DNA from: Rhodovulum sulfidophilum DSM 1374
GTDB lineage: Bacteria; Pseudomonadota; Alphaproteobacteria; Rhodobacterales; Rhodobacteraceae
DNA length: 64,000 nucleotides
Assembly (NCBI RefSeq): GCF_001633165.1
Contig: NZ_CP015418.1
Coordinates: 372,001 to 436,000, forward strand
Direction: 5' to 3'
Shown: in pieces, positions 52,890-62,035 of the stretch
Layout: every line of letters begins with the position of its first letter
How positions within the stretch are numbered: the first letter of the stretch is position 1
The notes under the pieces: generated by a model
Told to the model about the DNA's origin: nothing
Seen by the model: the letters and a program-made list of their open reading frames with translations, nothing else
Databases searched by the model: none
Position numbers and translations under genes: made by a program

Positions 52890-52965
52890 TTTTATGGGGA
52901 GGCGTATGTCCGGCGGCGGGACACCCCTCCCCAACGAGGGGCGTATATCTGGAAGGATACCAGTG
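52890..52965 (+). ncRNA. Structured serC leader (candidate serC RNA motif)
   Basis: Upstream of serC two hairpins compete. GGGGAGG at 52896-52902 can pair with CCTCCCC at 52926-52932, or CCCCTC at 52924-52929 can pair with GAGGGG at 52936-52941. The short direct repeat CGTATGTCCGG / CGTATATCTGG brackets them, and the serC ribosome-binding site AAGGA follows at 52952. An alphaproteobacterial serC leader motif is known upstream of serC-serA. I assign this region to it by position and structure, not by alignment. Confidence 0.5.
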
Positions 52966-54120
<1,155 letters not shown>

Positions 54121-54122
54121 CG

Positions 54123-54143
54123 CGAATTTTCGTCGAAAATTCG
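54123..54143 (+). repeat. Palindromic hairpin between serC and serA
   Basis: CGAATTTTCG at 54123-54132 and CGAAAATTCG at 54134-54143 are exact complements around one T, two bases after the serC stop. It may stabilise the serC message or attenuate serA. Confidence 0.55.
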
Positions 54144-54198
54144 TGGCCGGGCGGGACGCGCCCGGCCCTTTCCCCCATTTCCATGAGGAGCGCCCGCA

Positions 54199-55794
54199 AT
54201 GGCCCCCAAGGTTCTCGTTTCCGACAAGCTTTCCGAAACCGCCGTCCAGATCTTCCGCGACCGCGGCATCGACGTCGACTTCCTGCCCGATCTCGGCAAG
54301 GACAAGGACAAGCTGCTTGAGGTGATCGGCCAGTATGACGGCCTCGCCATCCGTTCGGCCACCAAGGTGACCGAGAAGATCCTCGAAGCCGCCACCAACC
54401 TGAAGGTTGTCGGCCGCGCCGGGATCGGCGTCGACAATGTCGACATCCCGGCCGCCTCGAAGAAGGGCGTGATCGTGATGAACACGCCTTTCGGCAACTC
54501 GATCACCACCGCCGAACACGCCATCTCGATGATGATGGCCGTTGCCCGGCAGATCCCCGAGGCCAATGCCTCGACCCATGCCGGCAAATGGGAGAAATCC
54601 CGCTTCATGGGGGTCGAGCTCACCGGCAAGACCCTCGGCCTGATCGGCTGCGGCAATATCGGCTCGATCGTGGCCGACCGCGCCATCGGCCTGAAGATGA
54701 AGGTTCTGGCCTATGACCCCTTCCTGTCGGAAGAGCGCGCCGACAAGCTGGGCGTGACCAAGGTCGAGCTGGAAGAGCTGCTGCCCAAGGCCGATTTCAT
54801 CACCCTGCACGTGCCGATGACCGAGAAGACGGCCAACATCCTCTCGGCCGAGAACCTCGCCAAGACCAAGCCGGGCGTCCGCATCGTCAACTGCGCGCGC
54901 GGCGGTCTCGTCGACGAGGCGGCGCTGGCCGAGCTGCTGCAATCGGGCCATGTCGCGGGCGCGGGCTTCGACGTCTTCGCCGTCGAGCCGGCAAAGGACA
55001 ACGTCCTGTTCAACCTGCCCAACGTGGTCTGCACCCCGCATCTGGGCGCCTCGACCACCGAGGCCCAGGAAAACGTGGCCCTGCAGGTCGCCGAGCAGAT
55101 GTCCGACTACCTGCTGACCGGCGCCGTCACCAATGCCATCAACATGCCCTCGATCACCGCCGAAGAGGCGAAGGTCATGGGCCCCTGGATCAAGCTTGCC
55201 GGTCATATCGGCGCCTTCATCGGCCAGATGACCGACGAGCCGATCAAGGCGATCAACGTTCTCTATGACGGTTTCGCCGCCGAGATGAACACCGCCGCCC
55301 TGAACGCCTCGGCCATTGCCGGGGTGATGAAGCAGGCCAATCCGGTCGTGAACATGGTCTCGGCGCCGGTCGTCGCCAAGGAGCGTGGCATCGCGGTCTC
55401 GACCACGACCCAGGGCAAGTCGGGCACCTTCGACGGCTATGTGAAGATGACCGTCGTCACCGCCAAGCGCGAACGCTCGGTCGCGGGCACCGTGTTCTCG
55501 GATGGCAAGCCGCGCTTCATCCAGATCAAGGGCATCAACATCGATGCCGAGATCGGCGAACACATGCTTTACACCACCAACCGGGACGTGCCGGGCATCA
55601 TCGGCGCACTGGGCGCGGCGATGGGCGCGCATGGGGTCAATATCGCGAACTTCACGCTTGGCCGCACCACGGTCGGCGAGGATGCCATCGCGCTGATGTA
55701 TCTCGACCAGCCGATGCCCGTCCATGTGGTCGAGGAACTCGACAAGACCGGCCTGTTCCAGCAGGTGCGGCCGCTGGAATTCGAGATCGGCTGA
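54199..55794 (+). CDS. serA: D-3-phosphoglycerate dehydrogenase
   Basis: A 531-residue enzyme of the long type-1 form, opening the serine pathway with NAD. Residues 1-315 hold the substrate and nucleotide domains. The NAD motif is GLIGCGNIGSIVADRA, the catalytic Arg in NCARGGLVDEAALAE, Glu in VFAVEPAKDN and His in VCTPHLGAST. An intervening (ASB) domain follows, with a C-terminal ACT domain from about 455 (LYTTNRDVPGIIGALGAAMG) that may bind serine. GAGGAG precedes the start. A terminator follows. Confidence 0.97.
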   Translation: MAPKVLVSDKLSETAVQIFRDRGIDVDFLPDLGKDKDKLLEVIGQYDGLAIRSATKVTEKILEAATNLKVVGRAGIGVDNVDIPAASKKGVIVMNTPFGNSITTAEHAISMMMAVARQIPEANASTHAGKWEKSRFMGVELTGKTLGLIGCGNIGSIVADRAIGLKMKVLAYDPFLSEERADKLGVTKVELEELLPKADFITLHVPMTEKTANILSAENLAKTKPGVRIVNCARGGLVDEAALAELLQSGHVAGAGFDVFAVEPAKDNVLFNLPNVVCTPHLGASTTEAQENVALQVAEQMSDYLLTGAVTNAINMPSITAEEAKVMGPWIKLAGHIGAFIGQMTDEPIKAINVLYDGFAAEMNTAALNASAIAGVMKQANPVVNMVSAPVVAKERGIAVSTTTQGKSGTFDGYVKMTVVTAKRERSVAGTVFSDGKPRFIQIKGINIDAEIGEHMLYTTNRDVPGIIGALGAAMGAHGVNIANFTLGRTTVGEDAIALMYLDQPMPVHVVEELDKTGLFQQVRPLEFEIG

Positions 55795-55817
55795 CCCGAC
55801 CGGATTGACAGTCCGGG

Positions 55818-55856
55818 GGCCTGCCGCAGACCCTGCGGCGGGCCTCTTGCCTTTTC
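55818..55856 (+). terminator. Rho-independent terminator after serA
   Basis: GGCCTGCCGCAG at 55818-55829 pairs with CTGCGGCGGGCC at 55833-55844 (one G-T pair), followed by TCTTGCCTTTTC. It ends the serC-serA transcript and lies just ahead of the phosphoesterase start. Confidence 0.85.
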
Positions 55857-55868
55857 AGGAGAGCTTTC

Positions 55869-56636
55869 ATGTCACTCAGCTATGCCATCGGCGATATCCA
55901 CGGCCAGCGGGCGCGGCTCGAGGCCGCGCATGCGCTGATCGCCGAGGATCGGCGGCAGGTCGGCGATACCGGGGCGCCGGTCGTCCATATCGGCGATTAT
56001 GTCGATCGCGGACCCGACAGCCGCGGCGTGCTCGATCTGCTGATCGAGGGCCGGGCCGCGGGGCGTCCCTGGATCTGTCTGCTGGGCAATCACGACCGCT
56101 GGATGCAGCATTTCCTGCGCCCCGGCTGCGAGCCCGAACCGGCCCGGCCCGATATGCTGTGGCTCGAGGATGCGGTCGGCGGGCGGGCGACGCTGGCCTC
56201 CTACGGTGTCGATGCCGATCCGCATCGCGCGCTTGGCGCGATCCATGCCGAGGCCCGCGCGGCCGTGCCCTCTGCGCATCTGGATTTCCTCGCGGAGCTT
56301 CTGCCCAGCTTCCGCCATGGCGAGGCGTTCTTCTGCCATGCCGGCATCCGGCCCGGCGTGCCGCTCGAGGCGCAGAGCGTCACCGACCTGATCTGGATCC
56401 GCGGCGAGTTTCACCGCGATACCCGCGAGCACGGGGCGCTGATCGTGCATGGCCATACGCCGGTCGACCGGGTCACCCATTTCGGCAACCGGGTCAATCT
56501 CGATACCGGTGCGGGCTATGGCCGGCCGCTCTCGGTCGTCGCGATCGAGGGCCGCAAGGTGTATCTGCTGACCCCCGGCGGACGGGTGCCGGTGCCGCCG
56601 GAGATGCCGCCCGAGGCGCGCTGCGAAGCCGGGTGA
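55869..56636 (+). CDS. Serine/threonine phosphatase-like metallophosphoesterase
   Basis: A 255-residue calcineurin-fold phosphoesterase. The dimetal motifs are complete: Asp9-x-His11 in AIGDIHGQRARLE, GDYVDRGPDS near 40, and LLGNHDRWMQHF near 75, with later histidines in FFCHAGIRPG and LIVHGHTPVD. It resembles the PrpA/ApaH-like group that acts on phosphoproteins or dinucleoside polyphosphates, and the substrate cannot be assigned. AGGAGAG lies eight bases upstream of the ATG. Confidence 0.9.
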   Translation: MSLSYAIGDIHGQRARLEAAHALIAEDRRQVGDTGAPVVHIGDYVDRGPDSRGVLDLLIEGRAAGRPWICLLGNHDRWMQHFLRPGCEPEPARPDMLWLEDAVGGRATLASYGVDADPHRALGAIHAEARAAVPSAHLDFLAELLPSFRHGEAFFCHAGIRPGVPLEAQSVTDLIWIRGEFHRDTREHGALIVHGHTPVDRVTHFGNRVNLDTGAGYGRPLSVVAIEGRKVYLLTPGGRVPVPPEMPPEARCEAG

Positions 56637-56750
56637 GGCCCGGCGGCGGCCCGCCTTGGGAAACCCGGCTCAGGGGAAAACCTGCCCTTGGAAGCTGGCT
56701 CAGGGAAAACCCGCTCCCCCTGCCGGGACGGATCCGCTAAGACCGACGCC

Positions 56751-57308
56751 ATGACCGAAACCGACCCCTCCTCCCTGCACGATCCCGGCGGCAAGACCCG
56801 CTGGTCGCTGCCGCCCGGCATGCGTGGCAGCGCCGTCTTTTCGCCCTGCGGGCGCTACCGGACCCGGCTCGAGCGCGACTGGACCCCCGAGGGTCAGCCC
56901 GGCCGCACCATCCTGTTCTGCGGCATGAACCCCTCGACCGCCGATGCGCTGGTGCAGGACAATACCTGCGCCAAGGAAACGAGGCGCGCCGCGGCGCTGG
57001 GCTTCACCCGCTATCTCAAGGGCAATGTGCTGGATTATCGGGTCACCAAGCCGAAAGACCTGCCGAAGGACCCGGACCTTGCCTGCAGCCCCGGGAACCT
57101 GCCCGCGATCCTGGCCATGGCCGAGGAGGCCGAGCTGGTGGTGATGGCCTATGGCCGGCTTCACAAGCGCTATGCCGGGGTGGTCGGGGGCATCATCGCC
57201 GCGCTTCGCCAGACCGGAAAGCCGCTTTACTGCTTCGGTCTCAACCAGGACGGCTCGGCCAAGCACCCGCTTTACCTGCGCAACGACGCGCCGCTTCTGC
57301 CGTTCTGA
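56751..57308 (+). CDS. DUF1643-family protein
   Basis: A 185-residue protein beginning MTETDPSSLHDPGGKTRWSL. The DUF1643 core is clear: GSAVFSPCGRYRTRLERDW, ILFCGMNPSTADALVQDNTC, ALGFTRYLKGNVLDYRVTKPKDL and YCFGLNQDGSAKHPLYL. The family is common in bacteria and phages. Its biochemical role is not established, although the fold suggests nucleic acid binding or base-related hydrolysis. The start is preceded by a weak site. It converges with the VWA-like gene, three bases apart. Confidence 0.88.
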   Translation: MTETDPSSLHDPGGKTRWSLPPGMRGSAVFSPCGRYRTRLERDWTPEGQPGRTILFCGMNPSTADALVQDNTCAKETRRAAALGFTRYLKGNVLDYRVTKPKDLPKDPDLACSPGNLPAILAMAEEAELVVMAYGRLHKRYAGVVGGIIAALRQTGKPLYCFGLNQDGSAKHPLYLRNDAPLLPF

Positions 57309-57311
57309 GCC

Positions 57312-58694
57312 TCAGCGCGCCAGCGACAGCACCCGGCCGAAGGGCGCGCCCGCGGGCGGGGGCTCGCCCGGCACCGCCCAGATCACCGGCAGCCGCCGGG
57401 GCGGGGGCGGGCCGAACGGGCCCATCAGGTCGGTCAGCATCACCACCGCCGAAGGGCTCAGCGCCAGCGCCTCTTCCATCACCTCGATGAAGGAGGTGCC
57501 GCCCTCGCGCGAGAACAGCACATCGGTGATCCGCCCCTCCCAGATCCCGCCGCCCATGACATGGCGGCCATGGACCCTGGTGTCGAAGACCAGCACATGG
57601 GTCTCGGCGCCGGTGCGCTTGGAAATCGCAGCGACCTCGGCCGCGAACTTGGCCAGCAGCACCGGCTCGACCGAGCCCGAGCTGTCGATGCCGACCACGA
57701 TCCGAGGGATCTCGCGGGCGCGGGACCAGGCGAATTCGAAGGCGGGTTCGGGGGCGCCGGTCGCGCGGGCATCGCTGTCGCGGGCAATCCAGCGCCGGGC
57801 CGGGCGGGTGGTCTGCGGTGCGGGCCGGATCATCACCGCGCGGCTGACCAGCGCGCGCAGGTGGCGCTCCCAGGGGGTGTGGACCTCGGGCAGGTCGGCC
57901 AGCCGGTGGCCGAGCATGCCAAGCCCGAAGCCCGCCACCCGCCCGGCTTCCATCGCCCGGGCCACGCGCTGGCGCCATTCGGCCTCTTCCTCGCTGCCCG
58001 CGCCCTGATCGCCCTCGTCGCCCTCGGCCTCGATATCGGGGGCGAAGCCCTGCCGCCGGCCATAGTCGCGCGCCGCCTCGGCCACCGCGCCGCCGGGCCG
58101 GGGGCGGCTGTCGCCGGCCGTGCCGCGGCCCTTGCCCTCGGCCTCGCCCCCGCCCTGGCCGGTGTCGCCCGGCGGCGAGCGGTCGACAAGGCGCAGACGG
58201 CTGCGGGGCGGCGGCGCCTCGGCCTCGAACAGACGCAGATAAAGCCGCTCGGCATCGTAGCGCGTCACCGCCTCTTCGCCGCCCATCTCCTCGCGGGCGG
58301 CGTCCTTCAGCAGCCCGGTCAGCCGGACCGCCGGACGCGGCAGGATATAGCCGGTCAGCATCAGCGTCTCGTTGACGATGGAATCGGTCGCGAGGTTGAA
58401 CAGCTCGGCATCGAAGCGGTCGCCGAAACGCGCCTGCATGGCCTGCATCCGGGCGGCATGGCGAAAGGCGACATGCAGGATGTGATGGGCCGCCAGCCCG
58501 ATCTGCTCGGGCAGGCTCAGCGCCTCGAAGCCGGGCCCGTAGCGGATCGCCCGGCCATCGGTCCAGGCCGCGTCGGGGCGCGCGTCGCTGTCGCGATGGC
58601 TGCACCACAGCGCCAGCGCGGCGAAGGCCGGGTCCTGCTCGGCAAGCTTCTGCAGCGCGCGGGTGGCGCGGCGCGAATGTCCCTCGGCCGTCAT
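57312..58694 (-). CDS. VWA-like metallopeptidase-domain protein (DUF2201 family)
   Basis: A 460-residue protein. The N-terminal DUF2201 part (to about 170) has a degenerate zinc-peptidase helix, LAAHHILHVAFRHAAR, with FNLATDSIVNETLM. A Gly/Glu/Arg-rich linker at about 185-240 follows. The C-terminal VWA-like domain shows a MIDAS-type motif in VVGIDSSGSVEPVLLAKF and VVMLTDLMGPFG. It is encoded directly after a MoxR-type ATPase with overlapping frames (GAGATGA), and the two probably form a chaperone-like pair. The start at 58694 is chosen inside the ATPase stop, as an upstream ATG has no better site. Confidence 0.85.
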   Translation of the reverse strand: MTAEGHSRRATRALQKLAEQDPAFAALALWCSHRDSDARPDAAWTDGRAIRYGPGFEALSLPEQIGLAAHHILHVAFRHAARMQAMQARFGDRFDAELFNLATDSIVNETLMLTGYILPRPAVRLTGLLKDAAREEMGGEEAVTRYDAERLYLRLFEAEAPPPRSRLRLVDRSPPGDTGQGGGEAEGKGRGTAGDSRPRPGGAVAEAARDYGRRQGFAPDIEAEGDEGDQGAGSEEEAEWRQRVARAMEAGRVAGFGLGMLGHRLADLPEVHTPWERHLRALVSRAVMIRPAPQTTRPARRWIARDSDARATGAPEPAFEFAWSRAREIPRIVVGIDSSGSVEPVLLAKFAAEVAAISKRTGAETHVLVFDTRVHGRHVMGGGIWEGRITDVLFSREGGTSFIEVMEEALALSPSAVVMLTDLMGPFGPPPPRRLPVIWAVPGEPPPAGAPFGRVLSLAR

Positions 58695-58695
58695 C

Positions 58696-59811
58696 TCAGA
58701 GCCCCGCCGCCTTCCGCTCGGCGGCATAGGCGCGATAGGCCTCGTTGCCGAGGAAATGCTCGCCCAGCCCGATCTCGAGCCCTTTGCGGATCAGCCCCTC
58801 GAAGCCGTAGGTGCAGAGCTCGCCCAGGGGCATCCGCGCAAAGGCCTCTTCGGGGCGGTGGCGGGCCAGGTTCCGGATCTCGGCCATGCAATCGATCACC
58901 TCCTGGACGTTGCGCGCATCGAGCACGCCGATCAGCCCGTAGATCAGCGCGTTCAGCCCGTGCATCGAGGCCGGATAAAGCGCGATCCGCGCCTTGCGGT
59001 CGGCCTCGAGCATCTCCTGCACCTGCACCGTTGCCGCGATGTCATCGGCGATCAGCGCGAATTCGGCCGCGACCGCCTCGCCGACCGTGCCCGCGATCAG
59101 CACGTTGCGCACCCGCCGTTCGGCGACCGCGGCCATGATCCGGCTCACCCGTTCCCAGCTGCGGGGCGTGGTGGCGATCAGATGGCCCTCGGCCACCGCG
59201 CGTTCGGTGGTGTCCAGAAGGTCGGGCCGGGTCTTGATGAAGGCCACGACGCTGGCATCGAGCCCCTTCGGCACCGCGTAATTGTCGAGCCAGTCGGCGG
59301 CGGCGGCCTGCACATGCAGATGGATCAGCCGGTCGGACAGCGCGGTGTTCATCTGATAGGCGATGGCGCCATCCTCGACGGTATTGCCGGCCGCCACGAT
59401 GAACACGGTCCGGGGCAGCACATGGCGCCCGACCCTGCGTTCCTGCAACAGCCCGTAGACAGTGGGCTGCAGCATCGGCGAGGCCGCGGTCAGTTCGTCG
59501 AGAAACAGGATCGAGGGCTCGTCCGGGTCGTCGGGCAGGTCCTCGGGACGATACCAGCGGGTCTTGCGGGTCTCGTGGTCGTAATAGGGCAGGCCGCGCA
59601 GGTCCTGCGGCTCGATGGTGGTCAGCCGAAGATCGAAAAGCCGGGCGCCGATCTCGCGCGCGAGTTGCTCGACCACCTGTGTCTTGCCCACGCCGGGGCG
59701 TCCGTGCAGCATGTAGGAGGCCGTGATATGCCCGGCCTTCTGCGCCTCCCATCCGGCGCGCAGCACCTCGAGTGCCTCGCCGGCCGGCACGGTCATCGCG
59801 TTTACACTCAT
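58696..59811 (-). CDS. MoxR-type AAA+ ATPase
   Basis: A 371-residue AAA+ protein. Walker A GRPGVGKTQ is near residues 38-46, Walker B SILFLDELTAAS near 100-111, sensor 1 VFIVAAGNTVEDGA near 136, and an arginine-finger region DRLIHLHVQAA follows. MoxR-like ATPases with a VWA partner act as chaperones for metal or cofactor insertion or for complex remodelling. The client here is unknown. AGGAGG lies five bases before the ATG at 59811. The downstream VWA-like gene overlaps. Confidence 0.9.
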   Translation of the reverse strand: MSVNAMTVPAGEALEVLRAGWEAQKAGHITASYMLHGRPGVGKTQVVEQLAREIGARLFDLRLTTIEPQDLRGLPYYDHETRKTRWYRPEDLPDDPDEPSILFLDELTAASPMLQPTVYGLLQERRVGRHVLPRTVFIVAAGNTVEDGAIAYQMNTALSDRLIHLHVQAAAADWLDNYAVPKGLDASVVAFIKTRPDLLDTTERAVAEGHLIATTPRSWERVSRIMAAVAERRVRNVLIAGTVGEAVAAEFALIADDIAATVQVQEMLEADRKARIALYPASMHGLNALIYGLIGVLDARNVQEVIDCMAEIRNLARHRPEEAFARMPLGELCTYGFEGLIRKGLEIGLGEHFLGNEAYRAYAAERKAAGL

Positions 59812-60211
59812 TCCGCCTCCTGTGATGTCCTCGCCCTTTTGAACCTAGCGCGGCGCGCGGCCGGATCACGGGGTCGGATCGTTGGGGGGATCATTGGTTG
59901 GCGGCACGGGGCCGCATCATTGGTGGAAGGCCCCGCATGGTTTCGTCATTTCCGTCAGAAGCGGTGCCTCTGACCGGGCTGGCCATGCCGAAGTGGCCTT
60001 TCGCCGCGACGGCCGCGAGGGTTCGCAGTGCGGGACGAAGCTGCCGGATCGGACGTTCGGATGCCGTCGTTCGCTCAGCTGCGGAATTCGGTCAGCCAGC
60101 CGTCTTGGTGTCGGCCGCAGGCGAATGGCGGCACGGGCAGGTCGCCCACGCCGCCGGTTGCGAGGCGCCCGCCAGGCAGATCGTGCCCGACAGACGGATC
60201 ATCGGGAAGTC
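59812..60211. other. 400-base gap, no gene seen
   Basis: Between the MoxR-type gene and the beta-trefoil gene I find no frame with start signal or family features. The first 60 bases probably contain the promoter of the minus-strand MoxR/VWA pair. The remainder is intermediate in GC and may be debris associated with the neighbouring acquired gene. Confidence 0.35.
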
Positions 60212-61423
60212 TCATTCCGAGAAATGATCCACCGATATCACGATGTCCAGAAGGTAGCGGGCTCCGTCCCCTTCCAGGGTGTACTGCCGTACGAGCAGGA
60301 TATGCGGCAGGCTGCCGGGGAAGTCCTCCCTCACCCCCTCGTTGTTTCCGAGGGGGGGCGTCCTGCACACAGCGACGGACTGTCGATAGCAATCGGTAAT
60401 GACGGCAACGGCGACGCCGATCTTGTCGTCGTCGTCCCTTCCGAAGCGGTCGATCAGTTCCTCGCCCGCAGCGCTCTGAAGAACCGGCTCCGTCAATATG
60501 ACGCCACCGGAAGTCGCGCGTTCGAGCGCGTTCCTTATGCCGCGCTTGAAATAATTCAGGTCCTTTCCCCGGTTCTCGTCGCTTGAATTGTCCTCGTCCA
60601 CGGCCCTGATCGCCAGAGCCAGGTGAGGATCCGCGCCGTTCGCCGGGTGCTCGACATCGAAACAGCCGCGATAGGTATTGCGTACGTCCTCGCCCGGCAG
60701 AGGCTGGATCGATCCGCCGGATCCAATATCCAGCCCGGAGTGGTTCGCCAGGGTACCCGTTGTGTGAGCCTCGATCTGGTAATACCCACCGAACGACGCG
60801 ACGACGAGGTCGAGCCGCGGCTCGTCACGGTTGTTGTCTTCATGAATATCGATGATCAGCTTGTAGCAGACCTTCATGCGATCACGGACGAAATCGTCCA
60901 AGGTATCGAGATCGAAGGTCTTCGCGAAGCCTTCCAGCCTGTAAAGTCGGTATCCCTCGCGCACCGGGCCGTTCGACACATGCTCGCCGGCCCACTCGAT
61001 TTCGCCCACGGGCATGGACCAGTCGGGGTTCGAGGTTGCGAAATTGTCGCCGCGATCTGAATTCCACCACGAAAAGATTGGCACGGTTCCCCTTGGCTGC
61101 GGTCGCTTGGGGTCGTAGAGATACCCTTCGTGCCGTGAATGATGGTAGTCCGGCGCCAGGATATCACCTGGCAGATGGCGCGGATCCGTGGTGAGAAAAT
61201 TGTCACCTCGGCTGGGGCTGTAGAAACGGGACACCCGAACCGTCCCGCCGGGTTGTGGATCATCCGGGGCGAAGAGTGCGCCCTCGATCCGGTACATCGT
61301 GTAGCCGTCGTGGGCTTCGATGCTGGTCCCGGGCGCGGCGGCCCAAGCTCTATCCGTGGTCGCGAAGTTGTCCTTGCGCGCGGCACTCCACCAACTGAAA
61401 AGCGGTATCTCTCTGGACGACAT
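60212..61423 (-). CDS. Beta-trefoil-like repeat protein (DUF5648-type) with an unknown C-terminal domain
   Basis: A 403-residue protein without signal peptide. Residues 1-170 hold three repeats of about 50: IPLFSWWSAARKDNFATTDR, VSRFYSPSRGDNFLTTDP and VPIFSWWNSDRGDNFATSNP, each followed by a GY-x-LY or MYRIEG strand and by QP-x-GTV. This matches the FY-x-x-GDHFYTT pattern of DUF5648, a putative carbohydrate-binding trefoil. Residues 180-403 (MKVCYKLIIDIHEDNNRDEP to DIVISVDHFSE) are unknown. Base composition is visibly less GC-rich than its neighbours, which suggests transfer. AAGGGGGG lies ten bases upstream of the ATG. Confidence 0.75.
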   Translation of the reverse strand: MSSREIPLFSWWSAARKDNFATTDRAWAAAPGTSIEAHDGYTMYRIEGALFAPDDPQPGGTVRVSRFYSPSRGDNFLTTDPRHLPGDILAPDYHHSRHEGYLYDPKRPQPRGTVPIFSWWNSDRGDNFATSNPDWSMPVGEIEWAGEHVSNGPVREGYRLYRLEGFAKTFDLDTLDDFVRDRMKVCYKLIIDIHEDNNRDEPRLDLVVASFGGYYQIEAHTTGTLANHSGLDIGSGGSIQPLPGEDVRNTYRGCFDVEHPANGADPHLALAIRAVDEDNSSDENRGKDLNYFKRGIRNALERATSGGVILTEPVLQSAAGEELIDRFGRDDDDKIGVAVAVITDCYRQSVAVCRTPPLGNNEGVREDFPGSLPHILLVRQYTLEGDGARYLLDIVISVDHFSE

Positions 61424-62035
61424 TCGAATTCCCCCCCTTTGTCGCAGGCGATCAGTTCGGATTGCTGCTTCGAAATCGAGACGTCCCTGTCATTCTCCGG
61501 CTATTCCGGCACCAAGCTTTCCTCCGAACACACGCAACCACATCAGATCATCTAGCTCCACATTACGTTACGTCAATTTTGGTGGTGGGAAAGGCCGCGC
61601 GCAAAGTCGATGACCTCCCCAGTGGCAACGCGGTAAACGTCCGCGTTCCGCCCGTCCCAGGACATTCCAGGATCGCGCAGTATCGGTCAAAGAGGGCTCC
61701 TTCCGGCCCTTCGTCGCTTGCTGCCTTGACGGCAGCTTCAGGCGCTGGCGAGCGCGGGCCATGAGAGGCAGGCCCTTCCGACGCAAGGGGCAACCCCGGA
61801 CCCCCGCCGAGATTTGTTCGCTCTGGTTTCAAACGATATTTCCCGCCCGAAAGGCGGGTCCTTTTGATCCGTGCCAATTGGGCGGGCTCCGGGGTTGGGC
61901 TTTTCACTGGGGCGTTTCACGGGGGCTGCTCACGCGGTTGTGCGGCTTGCCGGGCCCGGCTCTGTGCCTATGTCACATCCAGGCGGGGGCGGGGTCGCTA
62001 TGCGATCTCCAAGCGTTTTGCAAAGGATTGCCCGC
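61424..62035. other. 610-base gap upstream of the ABC1 kinase gene, no gene seen
   Basis: The AT-rich part at 61490-61590 (around CATTACGTTACGTCAATTTT) is likely promoter DNA for the divergent trefoil gene. From 61870 the kinase frame is open but has no conserved residues before 62036. I see no RNA gene or repeat here. Confidence 0.35.
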
